A stretch of DNA of 64,000 nucleotides from Planctomycetota bacterium (GTDB lineage: Bacteria; Planctomycetota; UBA1135; GCA-002686595). A program made the translations under genes and the position numbers. The DNA lies in NCBI GenBank assembly GCA_020853575.1, contig JADYYP010000047.1, forward strand, positions 212,400 to 276,399, in the 5' to 3' direction. Below, piece by piece: positions 18,918 through 31,015 of the stretch (the stretch's first letter is position 1; every line of letters begins with the position of its first letter). A model generated the notes under the pieces. The model was not told where the DNA came from and did not search any database. It worked only from the letters and a program-made list of their open reading frames with translations.

Positions 18918-19112
18918 CTAACGCTCGAATCCTGGGCAAACCATGCGCGGTTGGGCCGGATAGCGCGGGTAGCGCGGATCGTCGCGGCTCTTCTCGCACA
19001 TCCAGAACACGGAGCCCTTGGCGGACTCGATGCGACGCACGTGCGCGCACTGGGGACACAGACCTTGGGATGGCTCGAGCGCTCGGACCGGCGGCGGCTG
19101 GCGTTCGTTCAC
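18918..19112 (-). CDS. Small zinc-ribbon-like protein
   Basis: 64 residues. Four cysteines are arranged C-P-x-C (CPQC) near 19-22, a third at MCEK and a fourth in MVCPGFER at the end, with SAKGSVFWMCEKSRDDPRYPRYPAQPR between. This layout (CxxC, GSxFxxC, DPRYPxYP, CxGF) recurs, as I recall it, in small bacterial proteins of unknown function and suggests a one-zinc ribbon. The GTG at 19112 overlaps the rlmD stop (GTGA), so translation is coupled to rlmD. An RNA-binding or ribosome-related role fits but is inferred from position only. Confidence 0.7.
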   Translation of the reverse strand: MNERQPPPVRALEPSQGLCPQCAHVRRIESAKGSVFWMCEKSRDDPRYPRYPAQPRMVCPGFER

Positions 19113-20512
19113 GCGCGGCGCTCCAGGGTGAGCACGCACTCGACGTGCGGAGTGTGCGGGAACATGTCGACCGGCCGTGCGCGCAGCGCCGTCCAGCCCG
19201 CGGACGCGAGCAGTGCCAGGTCGCGTGACGCCGCGTTCACGTTGCACGAGACGTACACGATGCGCCGCGCGCGGCTGGCGGAGAGCAACTCGACCACCTT
19301 GGGATGCAGTCCCGCGCGCGGCGGGTCGACGACGATCACGTTGGCGCTCGCGGCCTCGCCGCCGCGCATCCACTCGAGCACGTCGCCCGCGCTGAAGCTC
19401 ACGTTGGCGATGCCGTTCGCCTGCGCGTTGCGCCGCGCGTCGCGCACCGCGGCCTCGACCAGCTCGACGCCGTGCACGTGGCCCGCCTGGCGCGCCAAGG
19501 GCAGCGAGAGCGACCCCGCGCCGCAGTACAGATCGAGCACGCGATCGCCGGCGCCGCAGGCGGCCTCGGCGAGCGTGGTCGCGACCAGCTTCTCGGCCTG
19601 GGCCGTGTTGGTCTGGAAGAACGAGCTCGCCGAGATCTCGAACCACAATCCGGCGAGCCGCTCGCGGATCAGCCCCGTCCCGTGCAGCACGAGCTCGCGC
19701 TCACCGCTGGCGATCGTCGCTCCGCGCGAGTTGATGGCCTGCACCAGCGTGGAGATCTCGGGGTGCATCACGAGCAGCGCGTCCACGTAGGGCCGCACGA
19801 GCTCCGGGGCTTCGCTCGAAGTCGTCAGCTGGACGAGCAACTCCCCGCTCGCGCGGCTCTCGCGCAGCACGAGATGGCGCAACAGGCCTTCGTGGCGCAC
19901 CAGATCCCAGGGCGTGAGCCCGCGTTCGAGCGCCAGGCGTCGGGCATCGCGCACCAAGCGGTCCCCGCGCTCGAACTGGATCGCGCAACCCTCGATGTCG
20001 AGCACCTTGCGGAACTGCTCGCGCGGGTGCAGCCCCAAGGCGAAGCCCTGGGCGACGCCCGCGGGCTCGTCGCGTTGCACCCAGCGACGCGAGCCGAAGG
20101 TGAAGTCCATCTTGTTGCGATAGCGCCAGGGCTCGTCGCAAGCGATCAGGGCCTCGACCTCGACGGCGCAGCCAACGGCGCGCAGCGCGCTCTCGACCTG
20201 GCGGCGCTTCTCCGCGAGCTGCGCGGTGTACGCGAGGTCCTGCAGCGAGCACCCACCGCACGGACCGAAATGCGCGCAGCGCGCAGCCACGCGCGCTGGG
20301 CTGGCGCGCAGCGTCTCGAGCTCGAGCGCCTCGATGCGTTGCTTGCGACGGCGCAGCACGCGCACCTGCACACGCTCGCCGGGAAGGGCGTGGCGCACCT
20401 GAACGCGGTAGTCCCCGCTGGCGAGCTGGGCGACTCCGACGCCGTGGCCGCGCTCGTCGAGTTGCTCGACCTCGAGCTCGAGCAGGTCATCGCGCCGCGG
20501 CTTGCGCAGCAC
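19109..20512 (-). CDS. rlmD: 23S rRNA (uracil-5-)-methyltransferase RlmD/TrmA family
   Basis: 467 residues from the GTG at 20512. An N-terminal TRAM domain (about 8-65, VEQLDERGHGVGV) precedes a [4Fe-4S] site C-x5-C-x2-C (CAHFGPCGGC; the fourth Cys is EGCAI). The Rossmann methyltransferase part has VLDLYCGAGSLSLPLA for S-adenosylmethionine, VVDPPRAG and the catalytic loop VSCN. The enzyme makes 5-methyluridine in RNA, most likely in 23S rRNA; RlmCD-type or TrmA-type specificity cannot be separated here. The start is uncertain by a few codons because no good Shine-Dalgarno is seen. Confidence 0.88.
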   Translation of the reverse strand: MLRKPRRDDLLELEVEQLDERGHGVGVAQLASGDYRVQVRHALPGERVQVRVLRRRKQRIEALELETLRASPARVAARCAHFGPCGGCSLQDLAYTAQLAEKRRQVESALRAVGCAVEVEALIACDEPWRYRNKMDFTFGSRRWVQRDEPAGVAQGFALGLHPREQFRKVLDIEGCAIQFERGDRLVRDARRLALERGLTPWDLVRHEGLLRHLVLRESRASGELLVQLTTSSEAPELVRPYVDALLVMHPEISTLVQAINSRGATIASGERELVLHGTGLIRERLAGLWFEISASSFFQTNTAQAEKLVATTLAEAACGAGDRVLDLYCGAGSLSLPLARQAGHVHGVELVEAAVRDARRNAQANGIANVSFSAGDVLEWMRGGEAASANVIVVDPPRAGLHPKVVELLSASRARRIVYVSCNVNAASRDLALLASAGWTALRARPVDMFPHTPHVECVLTLERRA

Positions 20513-20610
20513 TGCGTTGGGAAGTTCAGGAATGGTCCACCGTACCGATCGCGCGCGCCGCGCAGCATACGCTGCGAGCCGCGGCTTGGCCCGTGCTCAC
20601 GCGCGGCGCG

Positions 20611-21180
20611 TCACCGACCGCGAATGTCGGGCTCGCGTTGCACGCGCGACAGCGGCCAGATGTCCTCGTTGGCCAGCGGATGTGCCTCGTAGCTGCCGTC
20701 GTTCTGCGGCAACGGCACTCCGGCGCGCACCATCGCCGTGTACACGCCCAGGCACGCCACGTTGGCCAGATTCAAGCTGCGCACGCCGCGCGCGACCGGC
20801 ACGTACACGCGACGCGTGGGATGCGCGTCCACCAGCTCGCCGGGCAAGCCCTTGCTCTCGCATCCGAAGACCAGCACGTCGTCGGGCTCGAAGGCGGTCT
20901 CGAACAGCGAGCTCCCGCCGCGTGCGGTGAACAAGCGCCAGCGACGCGCGAGCGGCAGGTCGCGATCGCGCTCGAGCACGCGTTCGAGCGCCGCCCAATC
21001 CGCGTGCACGCGCAGGTCGACCTGCGGCCAGTAGTCGAGCCCCGCGCGCTTGAGATAGCGGTCCTCGAGGCTGAAGCCGAGCGGTTGGACCAGGTGCAGC
21101 ACGTTGCCGGTCGCGGCCGCCAAGCGCGCGACGCAGCCCGTGTTGTGCGGGATTTCAGGATGGACGAGGACGATGTGCAC
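20611..21180 (-). CDS. trmL: tRNA (cytidine/uridine-34 2'-O)-methyltransferase TrmL
   Basis: 189 residues of the SPOUT superfamily. MHIVLVHPEIPHNTGCVARL is the diagnostic opening, followed by LHLVQPLGFSLEDRYLKRAGLDYW, and the knotted SAM site VFGCESKGLP with SLNLANVACLGVYTA. TrmL methylates the ribose of wobble position 34 in tRNA-Leu isoacceptors. It lies 98 bp upstream of rlmD, so two RNA methyltransferases are adjacent. Confidence 0.93.
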   Translation of the reverse strand: MHIVLVHPEIPHNTGCVARLAAATGNVLHLVQPLGFSLEDRYLKRAGLDYWPQVDLRVHADWAALERVLERDRDLPLARRWRLFTARGGSSLFETAFEPDDVLVFGCESKGLPGELVDAHPTRRVYVPVARGVRSLNLANVACLGVYTAMVRAGVPLPQNDGSYEAHPLANEDIWPLSRVQREPDIRGR

Positions 21181-21214
21181 GCCGCGACAGCCTACTGCAC
21201 CGCGCTGCTCGCGC

Positions 21215-22234
21215 TCACTCGCTCTCGCGGTCGCGCGCGCGGCGCAACAGGCTCGAGAGCACGACCAGCGACAGCAACCAGGCGGCGGAACCGTAGACGA
21301 AGCGCCGATCGCCGCGCTCCGAAAGGCGCGTCACGAGCGCCGCTCGACTGCCCTCCGACCACGCGCGGAACACCAGGTCGCGATCGTGCAGCGCCTCGCC
21401 GCGCCAGGTCGCACCGAGCACGCTCGGCTCGGACCACGCGCTGGAGTGGAATGCGACCATCGAAAGCCCTTCGTCACCCGCGATCAGCCGCGAGCCCTGG
21501 GGCAGCTCGAGCGCGTAGTGCAGCGCGCGCCAGCGCGTGTCGTGCAGCAGCTCGAACTCGAAAAACAACCAGCCACTGGCGTGCGGCGCGCCGGGGCCGG
21601 CGCGGCTGGTGCGCAGGACCTCGCCGGTGCGCGGATCGCTCAGGGTCAGCTGCGCCGGCCCCGCCGCGAGATCGACGCCGTCGACGGCGAAGGCCAGGGC
21701 GCGCAGATCGGCGTGCTGCAGATCGGTCCGCGCCCGCGGCGGAGCCGGCAGGAGCTCGCCCTCCAGCGCGCTCCCCGTGACCACACGGCCACCCCAGGGC
21801 CGGATCATGTAGGGCACGCCGCGGTAGCGCGTCCACGGCGAGTGCGAGGTCGGCGCGGCGGCCGAGAGCTCGAAGTAGAAGCGCGCGCCCGACGAATCCT
21901 CGATCGGCGCGAACTCGAAACGCACCCAGTCGTCGCTCTCGGGCAGCTCCGACGCCGCGACGCGCGCGCGGCGCAGCTCGTGCCCCTTGGGATCGTCGGC
22001 GCGCAGCGTGAACTCGATGTCGACGCGCTCGCCGCCCAACGGCGCGAGCGCCACGTCCACCGCGTGCAGCCCGTCGAACTCGCACACGAAGCCCTGACCC
22101 AAGGGATGGTCGGGGAAGATGCGCCCGGTCTGCGTCTGGCGCGGCAGATAGCGGATCTCGACGTCGGGCACCTCGCCGCGCCAGGCGAACAGCACCACCA
22201 GTGCCAAGAGTGCGAAGACCACGGCCCGCGCCAT
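21215..22234 (-). CDS. Membrane protein with extracytoplasmic beta domain
   Basis: 339 residues from the ATG at 22234, which shares one base with the stop of the upstream gene (TGATG). One N-terminal helix (MARAVVFALLALVVLFAW) and one C-terminal helix (SAAWLLSLVVLSSLL) flank a beta-rich ectodomain with VDIEFTLRADDPKGHEL and WVRFEFAPIEDSSGARFYFEL, resembling carbohydrate-binding beta sandwiches. I do not recognise the family. Coupling to the polytopic GT-C-like gene suggests that the two form a glycan-handling pair. Confidence 0.6.
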   Translation of the reverse strand: MARAVVFALLALVVLFAWRGEVPDVEIRYLPRQTQTGRIFPDHPLGQGFVCEFDGLHAVDVALAPLGGERVDIEFTLRADDPKGHELRRARVAASELPESDDWVRFEFAPIEDSSGARFYFELSAAAPTSHSPWTRYRGVPYMIRPWGGRVVTGSALEGELLPAPPRARTDLQHADLRALAFAVDGVDLAAGPAQLTLSDPRTGEVLRTSRAGPGAPHASGWLFFEFELLHDTRWRALHYALELPQGSRLIAGDEGLSMVAFHSSAWSEPSVLGATWRGEALHDRDLVFRAWSEGSRAALVTRLSERGDRRFVYGSAAWLLSLVVLSSLLRRARDRESE

Positions 22235-23616
22235 CAGGAGCTCCACACGAGGTACTCGTTGGGCACGAGCCCGCCCCACAGGAACACCACGTCGTACAGA
22301 CACAGGAGCGTGGCGAACACGCGCAACGCCGTGGGTCGGCGGAACTCCGAGAACGGTCCGATGAACCCGACGGCGACGATCAGGGAAAGCGCGGGCAACG
22401 CCGGCATCACGTAACGACCATGGCCGACGCCGCGCAGCACGACCAACGCGAGTTGGAACGCGACCACCGAGAAGCACAGCGCCAGCACCGGCCGCGACAC
22501 GCCCTTGCGCGTGTGGAACAGCGCGCTGAAGCCCGAGAGCATCGTCAACGCCAGGAAGGCGGCCAGCGCGAGGTACGTCGGCGTCGACAAGTCGCGCGTC
22601 AGCCAGTTGAAACCGCCGAGGAAACCCTTGCCGAGCGCGGTGAAGGTCTCGAGCGAGAAACCGCGCTCGATGCGCTCGAAGAACGCCGCGACCGTGCGCG
22701 GCAAGACCGTGGTCTGCTGCGTGCGCCACACGTAGAACGCGCCGGCCAGCAACACCAGGCCGCTCGAGGCGATCGCGAGCCGGCCCGCGATCGACTTGGC
22801 GCTCAGGAACACCGTCACGCCCAACGCCACGAACACGCTCGTCGTCGTGGGCTTGATCAAGAGCGACAGCGCCGCGAACACAGCCGCGAAGATCAGCGTG
22901 CGCAGCCGGTCGTCCCCCGCGAGCCGCTTCGCGCACAGCATCAAGACCAGCGCCGCGGTCGTGCGCGCGAGCACGTCGTTGTTGATCACCCCGGCCTGAC
23001 GCGCGTTCATCGGGAACCACGCGAAGGCCAGGACCGCGGCCAGGGCCAGCGAGCGATCGGTGAAGGCGACGCTGGCGAGTTGGAGCACGATCCACACCGA
23101 TGCCAGGTAGAGCAGGAACGACGAGCAGCGCGCCCAGGTGAGCTGCGTGTCGATCGACGCGCTCGACAAGGGCCACATCCACAGCCCGAGCACCGCGAAG
23201 TAGCCCGGCGGTTGCTTGGCGGCGGTGAAGAAGGGCTCGACTTGATCGAAATCGCTGCGGTCAGGGCACACGCCGGCCCAATCGACGCGCCGGAAGTAAT
23301 CGTGCTGCGCCATCGAGGCCAGGATCGCGCGCTGACGCCGCTCGAGCGCGCCGTCGTCGACCCCCGAAACGCGCTCGCGCATCTGGATCTGCGAGGCCGA
23401 CATCAGCGTGCGCTCGTCGACCTCCGCCCGGGGGTCGTAGGGCCGCCCGCCCCAGGGCCAGTGACCGTCGGCGACATGGCTGGCGTACTCGAACTGCCAG
23501 GGCTCGTCCTCGCCCATCCAGGGCGCGACGATGAAGAAGTACGCCAATCCGTGGAGCAGGGCCGCGACCAAGACGAGCCGCGTCAAGCGGCGATCGGTGA
23601 GCGCGGGCGGGTGCAT
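22234..23616 (-). CDS. Polytopic membrane protein, GT-C / DUF2142-like
   Basis: 460 residues with about ten hydrophobic helices. After the first helix comes the acidic loop APWMGEDEPWQFEYASHVADG, like the DxD/DE motif in the first periplasmic loop of GT-C glycosyltransferases and DUF2142 proteins, which use polyprenyl-linked sugars. Later helices include FAWFPMNARQAGVINNDV and KPTTTSVFVALG. The ATG at 23616 is the best start. It is likely a glycosyltransferase of the cell envelope or of exported proteins; the substrate is unknown. The downstream gene overlaps it by one base. Confidence 0.7.
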   Translation of the reverse strand: MHPPALTDRRLTRLVLVAALLHGLAYFFIVAPWMGEDEPWQFEYASHVADGHWPWGGRPYDPRAEVDERTLMSASQIQMRERVSGVDDGALERRQRAILASMAQHDYFRRVDWAGVCPDRSDFDQVEPFFTAAKQPPGYFAVLGLWMWPLSSASIDTQLTWARCSSFLLYLASVWIVLQLASVAFTDRSLALAAVLAFAWFPMNARQAGVINNDVLARTTAALVLMLCAKRLAGDDRLRTLIFAAVFAALSLLIKPTTTSVFVALGVTVFLSAKSIAGRLAIASSGLVLLAGAFYVWRTQQTTVLPRTVAAFFERIERGFSLETFTALGKGFLGGFNWLTRDLSTPTYLALAAFLALTMLSGFSALFHTRKGVSRPVLALCFSVVAFQLALVVLRGVGHGRYVMPALPALSLIVAVGFIGPFSEFRRPTALRVFATLLCLYDVVFLWGGLVPNEYLVWSS

Positions 23617-23728
23617 GGCGGGAGCGCCGATGCTAGCGACTGAGCGTCGCTCCCGCGCCCACGCCGTGTGACTTCGCCCGCCATCCCGCGGGGCCCGCGG
23701 ACGCGACGCGGACCTCGAACTCCCCAAC

Positions 23729-24871
23729 TCACCGGCGTTCCAACGCGTCCGCGAGCGCCGCGCTCTCGTCCGCCATCCGCCGCAGCATGTCGAGCGCCAG
23801 CTCGATGGCGCGGTTCGAGCGCGGGTTCGAGGCCAGCTGGTCGAGGCGCAGCGAGCGCCCTTCGACCGTCGCATCGAAGGCCCAGGCGTTCTCGTTCGCC
23901 ACGCGCGTCAACTCGCGCCGCAGGGCTCGGACGCGCGCCGACGCGCGCTCTTGGAAGTCGTCGATCGCATCTTGCGCGGCGCTGTCGCCGAAGAAGCCCT
24001 GGCTGCGCTCGCTGTACCACGAGTCCATGCGGTCGAGCTGCTGGTACACGATGCCCATCGAGATGCGCGTCATCTCGTTGAGCGCGGCGTAGAGCTCGCG
24101 TTCGTTGCACACGCGCGTCCCGTCCTCGAGCTCCTGGCCGGCGTCGTTCAGGAAGCTCTCGAGCACCTCGATGCGATAGATCAGGCCGCAGGCGGTGCCG
24201 AGCCCGCGGCTCGCGAACGCGTTCTCCGTCAGGTCGCGACTGAAGGCCGTCAACCGTCGGCCCGCGTACACCGCCGAAGCCAGGCTCTCGTCGGCGACGA
24301 GCTCGACCACCACGCGCTCGCAAGCACACTCGCCGCCGCGCATGACGGTCTTGGCGCCGACCGACTCCGGCTCGGGCTCGGTGGCTTCCTGGTCGTCGCC
24401 GGTCGAGAGCGAGGTGACGAGCCGGCCATCGGACGTGAGGTACAGATTGGCCGGGAGCTTGTAGGTGTCGAGCGTGTCCAGCACGCTGCGGAGCTGCGCG
24501 ACGGGAATGTGCAGCACGCACTGCCCCGCGAGCGCCTCGAAGCGAATCGGCTCGGGCGGCGCGCGCTCGAGTTGCTCCTCGGGCTCCTCGGGCTCCTCGA
24601 TCTCGGGCTCCGCGGGCTCATCGAGCGGCGCGGACTCGAGCGAAGGTGCTTCGGGCACGCTCTCACGCACCGGCGCGATCGCGGCGTCGGCGGCATGCTG
24701 CAGCAGGGGCTCGCGCTCGACCGGCGCGATCGCGAGGCCGGCGCTGCCGCGGCTCGATACGTAGACCACGATCGCGATCGCCAACGCTGCGGCGAGCACC
24801 AGGCCGATCCAACGCGCTCGCGCGGGGCGGGGCGAGCGAGAAGACGGGTGCGGGGTAGCGGGCCCGGGCAT
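23729..24871 (-). CDS. Membrane-anchored protein of unknown function
   Basis: 380 residues. A Pro/Arg-rich cytoplasmic head precedes one transmembrane helix (about 22-38, IGLVLAAALAIAIVVYV), followed by a long Glu/Pro linker (about 75-105, repeated EEPEEPEEQ). The predicted periplasmic region (about 110-380) has a short beta part (CVLHIPVAQLRSVLDTLDTYKLPANLYLTSD) and then a helical part ending LDMLRRMADESAALADALERR. Four cysteines (GQC, GECAC, TACG, RVCN) could form disulfides. I do not recognise the family. It is 112 bp upstream of the GT-C-like gene. Confidence 0.55.
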   Translation of the reverse strand: MPGPATPHPSSRSPRPARARWIGLVLAAALAIAIVVYVSSRGSAGLAIAPVEREPLLQHAADAAIAPVRESVPEAPSLESAPLDEPAEPEIEEPEEPEEQLERAPPEPIRFEALAGQCVLHIPVAQLRSVLDTLDTYKLPANLYLTSDGRLVTSLSTGDDQEATEPEPESVGAKTVMRGGECACERVVVELVADESLASAVYAGRRLTAFSRDLTENAFASRGLGTACGLIYRIEVLESFLNDAGQELEDGTRVCNERELYAALNEMTRISMGIVYQQLDRMDSWYSERSQGFFGDSAAQDAIDDFQERASARVRALRRELTRVANENAWAFDATVEGRSLRLDQLASNPRSNRAIELALDMLRRMADESAALADALERR

Positions 24872-24949
24872 CTCCCCACCTTAGCCGCGGCGCGTGCGGC
24901 GTCGCAGCGTCGCTGCGCCAACACCAGGAAGAACGCCCGGCTCAGTGCT

Positions 24950-25336
24950 TCAGCGCGCGCTCGGATCCTGTTGCATCAAGCCCAGGATGTTGCCGTCGGG
25001 GTCTTTGATGTACGCGAGCCAGCCGATGCCGGGGATCGCGACCTTGGGGAGCGCGACCTGTCCGCCGAGCGCAACGGCGCGCTCGAGCTTGTGATCGACG
25101 GAGTCGACGTGCGCCGTGCACACGAAGGCGTTGACCGCCTGCCCGTGGAGCGGAGCCTCTCCGCGGCGTGGCACGAGCCCGCCGTCGATGCCCGGCTCGC
25201 CCGGCGCTCCGGTCTGGATCACCCAGTACTCGAAGCCCGGCATCGGCACGAACGACCAACCGAGCAACGCTCCGTAGAACGCGATCGCAGCCTGCGGCAA
25301 CGACGCGTGGATCTCGAAGTGCACGACACGCCCCAT
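24950..25336 (-). CDS. VOC (glyoxalase/bleomycin resistance) family protein
   Basis: 128 residues from the ATG at 25336, with GGAGG at good spacing. The fold signatures are VHFEIHASLPQAAIAFYGALLGWSF, PGFEYWVIQTG, HVDSVDHKLERAVALGGQV, and IPGIGWLAYIKDPDGNILGLMQQD. His and Glu metal ligand positions are kept. It resembles the YciI/27-kDa antigen (CFP-30B) type VOC proteins. The substrate is unknown. It is divergent from the imu cassette. Confidence 0.88.
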   Translation of the reverse strand: MGRVVHFEIHASLPQAAIAFYGALLGWSFVPMPGFEYWVIQTGAPGEPGIDGGLVPRRGEAPLHGQAVNAFVCTAHVDSVDHKLERAVALGGQVALPKVAIPGIGWLAYIKDPDGNILGLMQQDPSAR

Positions 25337-25445
25337 CGCGGACCTCCTTCGGCGCGACGATAGCGCGGCGCGCGAGCTCGAGCGGGAGCGCTTGGTTTGT
25401 GACGCTGGCTTCACCGCGCCGACCTCGCTGGGGGGAGCGAGCACC

Positions 25446-25466
25446 CTCGAAAACGCGCGTTTCGAG
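25446..25466. promoter_or_regulatory. 21-bp near-palindrome upstream of the imu cassette
   Basis: CTCGAAA (25446-25452) and TTTCGAG (25460-25466) form a perfect inverted repeat around ACGCGCG. It lies in the 302-bp gap between the VOC gene and imuA. A regulator of the damage-inducible cassette (LexA or another) is a natural candidate binder, but the motif is not a LexA box I can match. Confidence 0.3.
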
Positions 25467-25558
25467 CCCGCTGGCGCGCGCCGATCCGGGCCAAGTGGAG
25501 CTCGCTAGTGCTTACCTCGAAACAAGTTGTGACTGCTGAGCGCCCGCATTACCCGCCG

Positions 25559-25575
25559 TTAGGCCGATATTAGGG
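25559..25575. promoter_or_regulatory. TTAGG direct repeat upstream of imuA
   Basis: TTAGG (25559-25563) and TTAGG (25570-25574) are repeated 11 bp apart, one helical turn, about 65 bp before imuA. The first half recalls the xanthomonad LexA motif TTAG-N6-TACTA, but the second half does not match it. Possible operator only. Confidence 0.25.
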
Positions 25576-25638
25576 TAGCCTCGCGGGCCGATCCCCTCCC
25601 CCGTTCCCCAAGCGGCGGAGCCCACCTTCGAGGCAGCC

Positions 25639-26355
25639 ATGCAACCGGCCGTGCGAGACCGCGGGGAACAGCTCCCCGCGCTGCGAGAACAACTTCTGCG
25701 ATGCGAGCTCCGGCCCGCGCCTCTGCGGCACCTGGGAGCGCTCCGCTCGCAGCCCGGTCCGCCGAGCTGGACGCTGGCCGAGTTGCTCGGTCGTCTGGTC
25801 GAGCTCTCGAGCCAGCGCGCGAGCGCCGCACTGTCGCTCGCCCTGCGCGTGGTGCACGACGCGCAGCGACAGGGTGAGCAGGCCGCCTGGGTCGGCGGGC
25901 GCGCGAGCACGTTCTATCCGCCGGACGCCGCCGAGCTCGGCGTCGACCTCGCGGCCTTGGTCGTCGTGCGCCTGCCGCGCGACGGCGAGATCGCGCTCGC
26001 CGGCGAGTGGTTGGCGCGCAGCGGCTCGTTCGGCTTGGTGGTGCTCGATCTGACGCGCTGGGGCGCCGTGCCCATGGCGCTGCAGTCGCGGCTCCTGGCC
26101 CAGGCGCAAAAGCACGACCTCGCCGTGCTGTGCCTGACGGAGAAAGCCAGTTCCGCCGCGAGCCTGAGCTCGCTGGTCTCGCTGCGCGCCGAAGCACGCC
26201 TGCGGCGGCGCACGACGGCGGAACAGGACGCGGGGCAAGCTGCGGCCGGCGCCGGCGCGAGCTTCGAGTGCGAGCTCGCCGTCCTCAAGGACAAGCGCCG
26301 CTCGCGGCTGTGGAGCCAGGTCGAGGTGGCCCGTGGAACGCCTGGCCTGCGTTGA
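25639..26355 (+). CDS. imuA: ImuA, RecA-like partner of the mutasome
   Basis: 238 residues. The middle part has the RecA-like core seen in ImuA proteins: AAWVGGRASTFYPPDAAELGVDL, LVVVRLP, FGLVVLDLTRW, SRLLAQAQKHDLAVLCLTEK. The Walker A lysine of RecA is absent, as expected for the family. ImuA binds ImuB and helps the mutasome after DNA damage. The end overlaps imuB by 23 bp. The identity is supported more by the imuB-dnaE2 context than by sequence alone. Confidence 0.8.
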   Translation: MQPAVRDRGEQLPALREQLLRCELRPAPLRHLGALRSQPGPPSWTLAELLGRLVELSSQRASAALSLALRVVHDAQRQGEQAAWVGGRASTFYPPDAAELGVDLAALVVVRLPRDGEIALAGEWLARSGSFGLVVLDLTRWGAVPMALQSRLLAQAQKHDLAVLCLTEKASSAASLSSLVSLRAEARLRRRTTAEQDAGQAAAGAGASFECELAVLKDKRRSRLWSQVEVARGTPGLR

Positions 26356-27804
26356 CCTTCCCGCCTTGCCGCTGCAGTTGCTCGCCGCGCGCCACCCCGA
26401 GTGGCGCGGCGCGCCGGCGGCCGTCGTCGACCGCGACGCGCCCCACGGCGTGGTGCTGTGGGCCAACGAGCGCGCGCACCGCGCCGGCGTGCTCGCCGGA
26501 TTGCGCTATTCGGCGGCGCTCTCCCTGTGCACCGAGCTGCGCGCGGGCGAAGTCGCGGTGCGCGAGATCGAGGCCGGGGTCGAGACACTGTGCCGCTTGC
26601 TGCGGCAGTTTTCTCCGCACGTCGAGCCGAGCGCGGCGGAGCCGGGCGTGTTCTGGCTCGACGATTCCGGTCTCGAGCTGCTGCGGCCCTCGCGCATCGC
26701 ATGGTGCAAGAGGCTGCGCGCCGCGCTCGGCGACGCGGGCTTCCAGGCCGCCGTGGTCGCGGGCTCGCAGCGCTTCTCGACCTACGCGCTCGCCAAGGCG
26801 CTGCACGGCGCGCGCGTGCTGGTGTTCGACGATCAAGGCGTCGAGCGCGCCCTGGCGCAGCGCGTGCCGCTGCAGCGCATCACCCTCGAGCCGCGCGTGC
26901 GCGACGAGCTCGACAAGCTCGCCGTGCGCACCGTCGGCGACCTCGTGCGCCTGCCGTCCGAGAGCGTGCTGATCCGCTTCGGCCCCGAGGTGCGCCGGCT
27001 GCACGCGCTGGCCGCGGGCACGCTCGCGGCGCCGCTCGAGCCGCGCGAGGACCTGGCGCCGCCGCGGGCCTCGATCGACCTCGACTTCCCCGTCACCAGC
27101 GTCGACGAGCTCGTGTTCGTCGTGTTCGAGCTCGCGCAGCCGCTCGCGCGCACGCTCGCGGCGCAAGGACGGGCGATCAAGGCCCTGACGGTGCGCGCCG
27201 GCGCGCTCGAGCTCACGGTCGAGCCCGCTGACGCGACCCTGGAGCTCGCGCAGCTCGCGCGCTTGCTGCGCATGAAGCTCGAGAGCGCCAAGCTCGCGCG
27301 CGACGTCGAGCGGATCGCGCTCGAGCTGCGCACGGCGCCGGCGACGCCCGAGCAACTGCGCTTGTTCGCCCAGCGACCGGGCCGCGATCCGGCGGCCGCC
27401 GCACAGGCCTTCGCCGCTCTGCGCGCCGCTTTCGGCGAGGACGTGGTCGTGCGCGCCGCGCTGCAGCCGGTGCACTTGCCCGAAGTGCGCTTCCAATGGG
27501 AGCGCGTCGACGAGCTCACTCCGCCGCGGCCACGCGAGGTCGCGCTCGCGCCGCTGGTGCGGCGTCTGTACGCGAAACCGATCCGCCTGCCGACGCGCTC
27601 ACGCCACGAGGAAGACGGCTGGATGCTGCGCGGCGTCTCGCACGGCTCGGTGGCGCGGCTCCACGGGCCCTACCTCCTCTCGGGTGGCTGGTGGCGCGCG
27701 CAAGTCGAGCGCGACTACCACTTCGCCGAGATGCACAGCGGCGAGATCTTCTGGATCTACTTCGACCGCTGCCGCCGCCGCTGGTTCCTGCAGGGGAGCG
27801 TGTC

Positions 27805-27808
<4 letters not shown>
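26333..27808 (+). CDS. imuB: ImuB, catalytically inactive Y-family polymerase-like protein
   Basis: 491 residues from the GTG at 26333. It starts [15 protein letters not shown], with the Y-family palm, fingers and thumb order: [51 protein letters not shown], then helix-hairpin-helix [24 protein letters not shown]. The acidic catalytic set of active Pol IV/V is not preserved (LDDSG where SIDE is expected), as in known ImuB. It acts as the scaffold linking the beta clamp, ImuA and DnaE2. Its stop overlaps the dnaE2 start (GTGA). Confidence 0.9.
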
Positions 27809-30933
<3,125 letters not shown>

Positions 30934-31015
30934 GCTCGAGCGACTGCGCGCCGGTGGAGCACGGACCTCCCGCCCCCGAGCTTCGAGAGCGGTCGGGCGC
31001 CGCGCGCGCGGGTTC

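Noticed and set aside
15579..19790. Very long plus-strand open frame (over 1400 codons) opposite the AsmA-like gene
   Set aside because: It is Arg/His/Gln-rich, has no recognisable domain and spans several well-supported minus-strand genes. At this GC content stop codons are rare in shadow frames.
20146..20568. Alternative N-terminal frame overlapping rlmD
   Set aside because: Its residues do not match any RlmD feature, while the adopted frame has the TRAM domain and iron-sulfur cysteines.
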